Source: Pyropia yezoensis
Lineage: Eukaryota > Rhodophyta > Bangiophyceae > Bangiales > Bangiaceae
Length of the DNA: 64,000 nt
Assembly: GCA_009829735.1 (NCBI GenBank)
Contig: CM020618.1
Span: 29,922,894 to 29,986,893 of the forward strand
Reading direction: 5' to 3'
Shown here piece after piece: positions 51,340 through 61,442 of the stretch; position 1 is the first letter of the stretch; each line of letters starts with the position of its first letter. Both the position numbers and the translations under genes were made by a program. Below the pieces are notes generated by a model that worked only from the letters and a program-made list of their open reading frames with translations, did no database searches and had not been told where the DNA came from.

Positions 51340-53523
51340 TTACTCGTTTCCCGCCCTTGGTAGGGTGCTGTCCGCCGGGACATCCGGCTGCGGAGGTGCC
51401 TCCTCGACGGCCAGTACTCCACCTGGAGCTGGCTGCCTACCCGGTGCGGGTCCGGGTGCTCTGGCGGGATACCCCCCGGTGGATGCCTTGCGGTGCGCCG
51501 CTGCCCGCCGAGACTCCTCGGGGATGAGTGGGCAGGAAGACACCCAGTGCTGGGGATCCCCACACAACATGCATCCGGACGTGCCGGTCCCTCCTTGAGT
51601 TCGCATCGGGGTAGCCCCGTAGCTGCGGTTGCCTCCCTCGGGCGCCCGAGTGCCTGCTCCCTGGTAGGCCTTGGGTCCTTGGGTCAACCGGAACATGGAC
51701 TCCCCCAACCGGTTGGGTCGACCCGCAATCTGCGGAGGTGCCTCCGTACGTACTGCCCATGTAGGCTGGGGCTGGTGGGGGTTACCCGTAACCGGGGCAT
51801 ACCCCGTCGTCCGCACATACGGGACGCGCCGTCCCGCTCCCTCGTTGACCTGGAACTGGGTCCCAGCCGGGGCGATGTACGCTACCGTAACGTGCTCATC
51901 AATCACCGGCGTCGCCGGTAGCAACAGGTGGCCCTGTTGGTCGACTAGAGGGTCATCCTCACCAATAGGGGTATGTTCGGTCGCCACCAGTACTGGTGCG
52001 GCCTTACGTTCCACCTTCTCTTGCCTCGGTACCGGGGTAAGACTGGGCTTGCCTCCCTCACCCTTGCGCTTCGGGGCCAAAGCACACTCCGGGTGTAGAA
52101 CCCGGTAGGCGTCCCCTAGGTACTTGCACATATGCATCAGTCGACTGAAGTTCGTCCGTGCCGTGTTGGCGCCCCGAGCGGATATCCGCACGTAGTTGGG
52201 TACTCCTGCGAACAGGATGGCCCGTAGCTCCCCTTCTCCGAGGAGCTTTCCCAGCTCGTAGTCGAGCTCTTGGATCCGGCGTCCAAACATCTCTTCATCC
52301 TCCCAGCTCTGCGCGGTGGCAGTGCGCAGGGCCCGGTAGTGGTCCTCGCACTTGTCCTCACTGAGGTAACTGCTCAGCAGCTCCTTGAGGATCCCACGGT
52401 AATCCATGGGGGTGGCCGCGACCCTCATTCCCGGCATCGGGGATGCCTGGCGAAGGATGCCTCGCACCCGTTCATCAACAAAGAACGGGAGGATCTCCAG
52501 GGCCAGCCCCTCGTTGACGAGCGCCTTGTCTGCGGCTGCCTTGAAGCTAGTCAAGAAGCCGATGACTGCCAACGGGCGTCCGTTGGGGCCCCCGAACATA
52601 GGGACTCCCTTCATAAGGGTCTGCATAGAGCGGATCGCTCGGTGCGACGTATTACGCATCGATTCCGATACGGTGGTAGATCGGTCTTCCAAACGATAAC
52701 GTTCGGGAGTCAGTACCGACCTGAAGACTTCGTTGACGATTTCCGTGTCAGCGTCCTGGATATCCAGTCGCTTTGCCAGTTGATGAGCAAACTCATCGGA
52801 CTCCATCCGCTTCAGTAGGCTCGCAGTTACCTGCGCGGTCATAGCTTCCACCACTGACGGTGGTACTTCAGGCGTCGGCGCCTCGGGAGCCCGAGCTGCC
52901 TGGCCTCCTTCGTCGTGGGGATACTGTGAGAGGGTACCCCCTCCGCCAATAACCGACTCTCCACCGGCGTAAGTATCCGCCGGGTCGTGTCCGCGGAGTC
53001 CGCTTCGGGTGCTCCGAGCGTATCGCTCCGTGTGACTCCGTTCCAACACTGCCGACGAGTCGGATCCATACCCCATGGTGTCAGGGGGTTGTCCAGGAGT
53101 AGCAACCCCGGGATTGACCCTGGTGGACTCCGAAAGTAGTCCGGCCGGTTCGAACCGTACCGGTGTGGGAGGAACACGACGGGGTCCCGTCGTGTGGCGT
53201 GTTGACATCAACACTGCCATCGCGTCCTCCGTCCGCTCCTGGCGAGCGTCGAGTCCGGAAAACCGGGCCTCGATGCGGGCCAATGATGCCATCAGGGAAT
53301 CCCCTGGTGAAGGAGACGGCGGAGTGAGGTCGGTCGACGACAGTTGAGGCGGGCCCCCGCCTCCTTCCGTCCGAGCCGTGCCAAACGTCGATCCGGCACC
53401 GGAAAGCATTGGCGTCTCAATGTTGTCGATCGGGTTCCCGATCTCGGTTCCCGTAGTCACCTCCGGGGTCGGCGTCGACGCCGATCCGTCATCTTGAACG
53501 TTCCCCGTCTCTTGGGTAGACAT
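51340..53523 (-). CDS. gag: B1 gag (727 aa)
   Basis: ATG at 53523, 220 bp inside the 5' LTR. Acidic Thr/Pro/Gly-rich N-terminus, a helical capsid-like middle (about residues 230-480, with TASLLKRMESDEFAHQLAKR and the ESMRNTSHRAIRSMQ helix), and a CCHC zinc knuckle near the end (CMLCGDPQHWVSSC). This is the structural protein that forms the virus-like particle and binds RNA. It ends a few bases before pol, which uses a different frame. Confidence 0.88.
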   Translation of the reverse strand: MSTQETGNVQDDGSASTPTPEVTTGTEIGNPIDNIETPMLSGAGSTFGTARTEGGGGPPQLSSTDLTPPSPSPGDSLMASLARIEARFSGLDARQERTEDAMAVLMSTRHTTGPRRVPPTPVRFEPAGLLSESTRVNPGVATPGQPPDTMGYGSDSSAVLERSHTERYARSTRSGLRGHDPADTYAGGESVIGGGGTLSQYPHDEGGQAARAPEAPTPEVPPSVVEAMTAQVTASLLKRMESDEFAHQLAKRLDIQDADTEIVNEVFRSVLTPERYRLEDRSTTVSESMRNTSHRAIRSMQTLMKGVPMFGGPNGRPLAVIGFLTSFKAAADKALVNEGLALEILPFFVDERVRGILRQASPMPGMRVAATPMDYRGILKELLSSYLSEDKCEDHYRALRTATAQSWEDEEMFGRRIQELDYELGKLLGEGELRAILFAGVPNYVRISARGANTARTNFSRLMHMCKYLGDAYRVLHPECALAPKRKGEGGKPSLTPVPRQEKVERKAAPVLVATEHTPIGEDDPLVDQQGHLLLPATPVIDEHVTVAYIAPAGTQFQVNEGAGRRVPYVRTTGYAPVTGNPHQPQPTWAVRTEAPPQIAGRPNRLGESMFRLTQGPKAYQGAGTRAPEGGNRSYGATPMRTQGGTGTSGCMLCGDPQHWVSSCPLIPEESRRAAAHRKASTGGYPARAPGPAPGRQPAPGGVLAVEEAPPQPDVPADSTLPRAGNE

Positions 53524-53729
53524 AGTCACAATCAGTCAACCGACGTAACAATCACCACGAATAAGAGAGCGAGGGGGTAGATTGGGGAGAGTAACAGTAG
53601 ATCACAGTCAAAGGTAGAAACTCAACACAATCGATCAGGTCGCAACACCACGAGTACAAGAAAAGGACCGGATCCCTATCCGTGTGCCAGGGCCGAAGAC
53701 GGCGTCACCACAAGGGTGACGGAAACCCG

Positions 53730-53747
53730 TCCCCTGCTGCTCCACCA
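53730..53747 (-). promoter_or_regulatory. Primer-binding site of B1
   Basis: On the minus strand TGGTGGAGCAGCAGGGGA begins one base after the 5' LTR. Identical to the sites in C and D. Confidence 0.75.
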
Positions 53748-53748
53748 A

Positions 53749-54112
53749 TGTAGCACAATAGGGATCCGTCGCACGTCCACTCTCAGGGAACACTCACCAA
53801 GGGGGATCGGCACCAACGTCACCGGGAGGCCAAGGTTGCTGTCCTTGGAGCGCAAGCCACGGGACCAAGATGGGAGCCCAAATGGGAGGGGTTTGTTGTT
53901 CTACCTTGGCCGGCGGTGGATTCGCCGCCGGCCCCCACGTTATAAACCCTCGGAGACACTACTAACTACCCTCCACCCCAAGATGCAAGTCCCTCTGGTC
54001 ATACGTAACTTGTAGATACCGTGACCAGTCCGGACTCTCAAATTGAAAGCCAAGGATTAGAAGTAGCCCCCCCTAACATTAGGGTCACAATACGGCCAAC
54101 CATATTGCTACA
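53749..54112 (-). repeat. 5' LTR of B1
   Basis: 364-bp direct copy of 43362-43725. Confidence 0.95.
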
Positions 54113-55029
54113 CCTGGGCGGCCGGCACGCGGGGCGTAGCCGGACCCAGATCGAGGTCGTGGTGGGCGGGGCCCACCACGTCACGGGATCGGCGCGGGCC
54201 GTAGCCCCGTCGCCGACACCTTCCTCCGGTCCCTCACGGTAGCGGTTAGCAACCGGTGGTCAAGATGGATCCGGCCCCGCACGTGGACCCAGTGCCCTCC
54301 GGGGCGGCGCGCCGAGAGGGCGTCGTCACGCGATCGGCTACCTCTGGCCTTAAGCGAGAAGCACCCCCGCCTCCTCCTCGAGACGACGCGGCCAACTCTG
54401 TCGTCGTCACTTCCGAGGACGATTCGTCGGCCTCTACAACGGATCGGGCGTCGGCGGCTCAGCCGACGCCTCCTGCCTCGGCAGCGGACTTCGGCAGGGA
54501 TGCGGCGATCAAGCGCGTGCTCGACGAGGCCGAGAATGCGCTAAGCGACCAGCAGACCACCGTGGCGGAGTTGACTCGACGCCTGCAGCGGCAGCAAGAC
54601 GTGATCGCGCAGCTGCAGCGTCCTATGACGGCCACACGCTCCGACAGCGGGTCTAAGGACCCGTCCTCGTCCCGGTCCAAGAAGAAGGAAAATCAGAAGG
54701 TGCGCAAGGAGCCTATTCCTGAGCCCGTCAAGGCCAAGGCTAAAAAGCCAGATGCGGCGGAGCTCCTCGCCAGCCTCCAGGCTCTCCTTCAAGTGTACGG
54801 CGAGCAGCCTGCTCGGGATCCCCCCAAGCATGGCCGCCGCCTCCCCAAGAGCTCTCGTCGCGGGCGTCGCCCCGGTCCGACGTCGGTCTCCGTCGTCTTC
54901 GATCTCATCATCTGCCCCGCCCCGACGCAGTGACTCGTCGTCGTCAAGCTCGTTGTTGGGTCCCCCGACCCCTCCGTCCCCGCCATCGACCCCGTCGGTT
55001 ACCTCCGACGAGTCGACGTCGGAGGACGA
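54113..55029 (+). mobile_element. Ty3 element D, right fragment: leader and start of gag
   Basis: Continues the element interrupted by B1. After about 150 bp of leader, a gag-like frame starts at about 54.27 kb (MDPAPHVDPVPSG), with an acidic Ser-rich stretch, a coiled coil (AENALSDQQTTVAELTRRLQ) and a lysine-rich segment (KKKENQKVRKEP). It is cut by the LTR of element C at 55030; everything downstream of gag is absent from the window. A broken fragment of a third Ty3 family. Confidence 0.6.
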
Positions 55030-55498
55030 TGTGGCAGTATTGACCCCCAGGTAGGGGGGCAACACGTGCCATGCAAGGGGCGGCAGGCCACTAGCCTGAT
55101 CCGTTCCTCCCCCTGCATTTGGGTCCATATTCCCTAAGTTTGGGATAGTTAGCTTAGTAGTAAATCCAACTTGGATTTGAGGGTTTTCTGCATTTATCGT
55201 CTTGAATTTTCGTGTGGCCCGGTGGGCAGGTGCTGGGGTGGGAGATTCTGAGTGGCGAGATTCTGAGTGGACCCTGGGGGGATAAGGGGAGGGACAGCGG
55301 GGCTTGGCCCTGCGTCCCCGTCCCGACCAAGAAACTGTTGGATCACACACCATCCTCTTGTTTGTCCGTGGGGGGTTTGCCCCACAACAGGGACAGAGTG
55401 TGTGCGACTTGCACTTCTTCCGGTTCCCCCGACACGGGAGGCAGCCCTTGTACACCGCCCCAACTTGGGTGTCGTGTGTGCAAGTGGTTTTTGTCACA
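55030..55498 (+). repeat. 5' LTR of element C (469 bp)
   Basis: Starts TGTGGCAG, ends GTCACA; followed by TT and the primer-binding site. Reverse-oriented relative of 34293-34762. Its complementary strand is open with cysteine pairs (CLPC, CPCC). Confidence 0.85.
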
Positions 55499-55500
55499 TT

Positions 55501-55518
55501 TGGTGGAGCAGCAGGGGA
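55501..55518 (+). promoter_or_regulatory. Primer-binding site of element C
   Basis: TGGTGGAGCAGCAGGGGA two bases after the LTR; identical to that of B1 and D. Confidence 0.75.
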
Positions 55519-58500
55519 CAGAGGTAAACTTTACCTCCGGGTGCACCCGGGTGTAGCGGGCCCTCTGTCTCAGAGGAACGGTGGACTTGGACCGTGTCAT
55601 ACGGATCGTCAGCCAACATGGCTAGTTCGGACCCCACGTCGTCCGGGGAGTACACGGGTGACGCACGTACTTCAGTGCCTTTGAATACTGGTGAGACACA
55701 GGTGGGTGTACCTGGGGTCGCAGAGGGACTGGAGGTCCCTCAAGCCAGCAGGACTGGAAGTGCGGGCGGGCAACAGGCCACTCCGACTCAGTCGGGAGTT
55801 CATTCGGGTGACACTTCTGATGTGGGTAGGCCGAAGTCTGGCCACCGTGTGGTATACTCAACGGGAACGTCCCAAGGGGTGAGGACTGTCCCCGCGGGTT
55901 CCACTCGGGTTGGAGCCAACTTTGGCTTGGAGCCGTCGCCAACTAGGCTTTCGGAGGACGGCGGACCTCCGTTGGTCGGCGACGGGCACGCGCCCATGCC
56001 CCCGGTTGAGACCCCTGAGGAACGTGGTTACCCCTCAGGTGGACTCCCGGAGGCGGACCGAGACTCAACTGGAGTCGATAATCCACTCCTCGCGGAAACT
56101 GTCAGTCGGGAGGCGGCCAATGTGTTACGGCAGACTTTGCCGGACCTGGTGGTCACGATGACGAATACTATTTTGAATCAGATTGTGGCGAGTTTGCCAG
56201 ATGGCCTTAATGTCCAGACCGGATTGGGGCTTTCGAGCCCGCAGGCGCAGAGGGAATCCCTCCTCACGCCTATCTCGGGGGGCCCCAAACAGGGGGCGAC
56301 ACCTGTGACTCCCAACGAGGGAGCCACACCATACTCGGTGGGGCATACGCCTTTTATGGGGGAGTTCCCCTCGGAAACGCCGGCGGCTACACCAAGCGCG
56401 CCGCGCCGGACTACAGGCACTGAGGGTCAACTTACCCCAGTGCCACAGCGGCTGTTCCCTCAACGTGAGGTGCCGCCCAAGGTCCAGGTAACCAACCCGG
56501 TCTACCAGAGGATCTTTTATTGTGAGACCTACGTCCTCCACGACAAGTCGGCGGCGTATGGTCCTGACCAGGCCCGAGCCATGGGCCGTGCCAAGAAGAA
56601 TGCACTTCACTCTTTTGGGCACAAAGTGGAGTGGGATGGAACTCCCCCCCTCCGTGTCTTTGAGTTCCTACGTCGTTTCACAAAAGCCTGTGACGACAAT
56701 GCCATAAGTGAAGGCGTGGCTTTTTACATGCTACAGGAGTTTACGAAGGGAGACCTGCGGACAGAACTTATGTCCGTCATGCCCAGCTCCTCAAGTGGAG
56801 GCGCTGGGGAGGTGACGTCCTATTTGGAGTTCGTCAACTGGTTGTTGAGGGCCATGGTTGATGAAGCGGCGCTGGCATCTCAAGTCGGGGTGTTTACGCA
56901 AGCTTATCAGGAAGAGGCGGAGGACGAGTTGTCCTTTGCGGAGCGAGTCCGTAAGCTCAACAATACTTGTGGCTTTCTTCATCCACAAGCTGCGGTGAAG
57001 AGTCGGTTTGTGGAGGGACTCCATTGGTCAGTCCGGATGGAGACCGCAAGTTGCGGGAGGAACAACGCCAGGAGCGTCAAGCCGAGTTGGCCAAGGAACG
57101 GGAGGAGGCGCGCCGAGCCACAGAGTTTTGAGAGAGGCACGCCGAATCCGCAAGGAGAGGGTGGTAGCTGCCGTGGAAACCTCCCAGGGTACGTCTTCGT
57201 CTTCCCCAGTTGGACAGACCCCTCCCGGATCAGACAATCGGTGACGGAACTGCAACTCCGATGGACACTGGGCATATGATTGCCCCGAGTTGAGTAAACG
57301 CATCCAATAACTTGTTAGGAATGCGAGTAAGAAGCCGGCTACGAACGAAGTACGTTCACGCCGCGAGGGTGGGTCTCGACCGGTCGTCGCGGTCGCCACA
57401 CCCTCGGCGGAGGAGGCGGACACGTCGTCCTCGGACTCGTCGTCTTCCTCCCCACCCTCAGATTCGGACGCCAAATCGGCGGGAAACGAATGACCGTTGG
57501 AGCTGGCCGTCCGAAGCTCACAACGGCAGCCTTGGCCAAGTGGGTCAAGAGGACGAACCAACCCTGCCGGATACTGCGGCGACCTAAGGGAGTCCGCCCA
57601 CCTCGGGTAGGACTCCCCAACAACGTAAACCCACGTCGGGTCATCGCGGTGCTGACGGGTGAGAACTTCCAGGTGGCTGGACGGGTGCAACTTGCCCCCG
57701 GTCGCGCCTGTTGTGCCCGTATCGTACTTGATACCGGGTCAGGAGCCTCCTTGATACGCAAGTCGCTATTACCAAAGGAGGTGAAGCTCCAACGCTGGAG
57801 GTCCAAAGCTGACCATATGATTGACATCAATGGTGGGGTACTTCCCATTGTTGGTGCCGTGACCCTACCAACTAGGTTGGGGACCCATGAGGTCGACGTG
57901 ACCTATGGTGTAGTTGAGAATATATCGGTACCCCTGCTTCTGGGTACCCCTTATGTTGTTACACAAGTGCCTTTGATTTGTGGCCCTGAGTACTGGGTCA
58001 AGTTGATGAATGGGGAGACCATCCCCATCCTTGGTAAGGGAAAGTCTGTGGCTCCTGTGACAGTCTCACAGTCGAAGCCTGTTTGCTCCGTGGGAGAAGG
58101 GTTTAATGCTACTCTGCGTCTAGCCCGTAAAGTCACGTTGCCCCCCAACTCGGTGGCGCACGTTGACGTTGTAACTGATTGTTTGGGGAACGGGTTATTG
58201 CACCCTTACCCCCGTCTTGCTCGCAAGCACCAAGTGCATGTTGCCCTTGCCACGATGGACTCCAAAGCCGGAGTCCCGTGGAGGATCCAGGTGATGAAAC
58301 TGAGCTCTTCGCCCGAGTAATTCAAGTCGGGAGCCAAGTTCGGCTATATCGACCAACACGAGGGACCGGTAGTAGCGGTCACCCTCAACGCGGGCGCAAG
58401 TAGCGACCCGAAGTCCGGAAAGGAGAAGCATCAAGCCAAGTCGGCCGCCTCTCCTCGGCCCCATGTGAACATGGAGGGTGTTCCCCCCAGGTTGAGGGTT

Positions 58501-60495
58501 CAAGTTGAACGCCTCTTGGACCAATATCACAAGTTGTGGGATGGTCAATTGGGACTCATGAGAGCTACCCAACACCGGATCGAGTTGAAGCCCGGTGCAC
58601 CCCCTATACGCCAACAACCGTATAGGGGAGGACCCCGTTCAAGGGCCCTCGTCAAGGAGCAAGTCGCTCGCATGGAGGCCCTCGATGTGATCGAGGCCAG
58701 CAACGCCGAGTGGGCGAGTCCGGTGGTTATCGTCCCGAACGTTGATGGGACCCCCCGGTTCTGTATCGATTACCGTAAGCTCAACGAGAGCACGGTGAAG
58801 GACAGTTATCCCCTACCTAGGATGGATGACTGTCTGGACTCTCTGGGGGAGGCAAACGTGTTCTCTACCCTGGACTGTAACGCGGGGTACTGGCAAATTC
58901 CCATTGCCCCGGAGGACAGGCATAAAACTACCTTTACCTGTCACTGTGGTACCTACCAGTGCAAGCGCCTACCGTTTGGTCTGTGTAACGCGCCGGCAAC
59001 TTTCCAGCGCGCTATGGACATGATTCTGGCCGGAGTACGGTGGCAGATCTGTCTTGTGCACCTAGACGATATCATTGTGTTCTCCCGAAGTCCGGAGGAC
59101 CACATTGGCCATCTTGGCCAGGTGTTCAAGCTACTTGCTGACGCCGGTGTCTCCCTGATGGCGAGCAAGTGCCACCTCTTTACTCAAGAGGTGGAGTACT
59201 TGGGACATGTTGTCCGTCCGGGGCGTCTCAGTGTTAACGAGAAGAACTTGAGGGCCATCCGTCAGGCTCAGTACCCCCGGACCCAGACCCAGATGAGGAG
59301 CTTCCTCGGGATGTGTAACGTGTACCGACGTTTCACCAAGGGCTTCGCCAAGGTGGCGAAGCCGCTGAATGAGCTAGTGAGCTCAACGCTACCGAAGAAC
59401 CTGCCTCCCCCAGGTCGGGTGGAGCAGGAATCCTTTGAGACTCTTCGGGACCTTCTGCTGAAGCCCCCTATCCTGGCTATTCCCTGGTTGGGAGGCCACT
59501 ACATCCTGGATGTGGACGCTAGCTACGACAAACTTGGTTGTGTGTTGCTTCAGCAGCAGCCGGACAAGGAGTACTTGCCGGTGGGATACTTCAGTAAGGG
59601 GCTGAACTCGGCCGAGAAGAACTACGGAGTCACCGAGTTCGAAGGACTCGCAGTGGTGTGGGCGGTGACGTCACTTCGTAACTACCTGGAGGGTGAGAAG
59701 TTCCTCATCCGCTGTGACCACCGCGCGTTGCAGTTTACCTTTAAGACGGACAGTACGAACACTCGTCTCAATCGGTGGAGGGTGCGACTGGCACCCTTCA
59801 ACTTTGACATTGAATACCGACCTGGCAGGCAACATGCCCTTGCCGACGGCCTCTCTCGGGTACCTACCGAGGGGCTGGACACTAACCCAGTCGATGAGGA
59901 CATCCCCATCGTGGGGGTAGTCACGCGCTCGGGTCAGGCGTTGAACCCCGAGGCGCCAGGGAACAAGAAGTACTTGCCCCTGTCCCTGGACGAGGTGGTA
60001 AAGGCCCAAGCCGAATATTCCTTCTGCAAGTCGCAGAGGGATACACTGGATACAGTGGTGGAGACGCGTTTCTTTCTGAGAGATGATGGCCTCCTAATGA
60101 GGAGGGGGGTATTTCAGGGGACCGAACAACTTGTCGTCCCCGCATCCCTCAAGGACAGTATCCTTGAGAGGGAGCACAACACTCCCACGGGTGGACACCT
60201 GGGGTCTAGTAAACTGTACCTGACCCTGAGAACCAGGTACTACTGGCCGTCCATGGTGGTGGACATCTACAGCTGGGTGGCTGCCTGCACAAGTTGTGCA
60301 CAGAACCGTCTGATGGAACGGCGGCCTAGTACGGCTATGCTATTGTTCCCGGCCAAGGAGCCCTTCGCCGCGTTGGCGATGGACATCCTTGGGCCACTGC
60401 CAGTGACCGAGGAGGGCAACCAGTACCTCCTGGTCATCTGTGACCGCTTCACGAAACTTACGCGAGCGATCCCACTGGCAGAGATCACGGCCATG

Positions 60496-60857
60496 TGTAG
60501 CACAATAGGAATCCGTCGCACGTCCACTCTCAGGGAACACTCACCAAGGGGGATCGGCACCAACGTCACCGGGAGGCCAAGGTTGCTGTCCTTGGAGCGC
60601 AAGCCACGGGACCAAGATGGGAGCCCAAATGGGAGGGGTTTGTTGTTCTCCTTGGCCGGCGGTGGATTCGCCACCGGCCCCCTCGTTATAAACCCTCGGA
60701 GACACTACTAACTACCCTCCACCCCAAGATGCAAGTCCCTCTGGTCATACGTAACTTATAGATACCGTGACCAGTTCGGACTCTCAAATTGAAAGTTAAG
60801 AGTTAGAAGTAGCCCCCCTGATATTAGTGTCACAATACGGACAACCATATTGCTACA
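60496..60857 (-). repeat. 3' LTR of B2 (362 bp)
   Basis: Starts TGTAGC, ends GCTACA; about 15 differences from the B1 LTRs. Confidence 0.92.
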
Positions 60858-61442
60858 TATCCCCCCCTTAGATTCGGCCCGTCCTCGGGTCGAGTTGCAT
60901 TCGGGTTACCGAATGTAAGTGGGTCGCGTGACTGTTTACCCGTCGGGTGGGGCTTTGCGCCCAGTCGCGACAGACACCCCTTTTCGAGGTTGTCCGAGGG
61001 GGGTGCCCCCCTTTGTGTGGTACACACACGATCCGTTTTCCGGACCGTTAATTTCCCGATGCGGGTTTTTGTTCACGACCCCCCTTTCCGAGGGGTGGTG
61101 CACGCGGATCCGCCACCAGGTGCCTGGTGGTAGGGGGGTCCCTCTCGTGTGGGCGATTGAGTGGGGGGCGGGGGCTGCCCGCGTTGCGGGGGGGCGGTTG
61201 GGGGTGACCCCTCTTGCTTACCCCGTGTGTGGGGGTGGCCCCGTCCCGCCCAGGTGCCTGGGTGGAGCGCGGTCGTAGCCCCGTGGGGCGCGGGTCGACC
61301 CGCGTGCCTGCGGCGCTTCTCGTGGCCGTTTGTGGTCATAAGCGCGGGTGCCCGCGCTTCCCTGGCTCGTCCCGGTTAACCCACCGTACCGGGTCGTAGC
61401 CGTCGACGGCTTGTGGGCGCGGGGGACTCCGCACCCGTTATC

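Larger units (their letters stand above)
43362..54112 (-). mobile_element. Ty3/gypsy chromovirus B1, complete, looks whole, recent
   Basis: 10.75 kb bounded by 364-bp direct LTRs (43362-43725 and 53749-54112) that differ at about one position, with a perfect 5-bp target duplication CCTGG (43357-43361 and 54113-54117). On the minus strand gag (51340-53523) is followed by pol (47111-51331). The primer-binding site and polypurine tract are in the expected places. On the plus strand an extra 789-residue frame (44317-46686) fills the space between pol and the 3' LTR. The near-identity of the LTRs indicates a young insertion. It sits in the leader of element D. Confidence 0.95.
55030..60495 (+). 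mobile_element. Ty3/gypsy chromovirus C (fossil), relative of A, cut by B2
   Basis: Plus-strand element with 5' LTR (55030-55498), primer-binding site, gag (about 55.6-57.3 kb), protease (about 57.5-58.3 kb, DTGSGASLIRK), and reverse transcriptase (YLDD replaced in this copy), RNase H and the first part of integrase (about 58.5-60.5 kb). Nucleotide similarity to element A is very high throughout but in opposite orientation, so A and C form large inverted copies. It is broken, with a small number of breaks besides the B2 insertion, which removes the integrase end, chromodomain and anything downstream from view. Confidence 0.87.
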
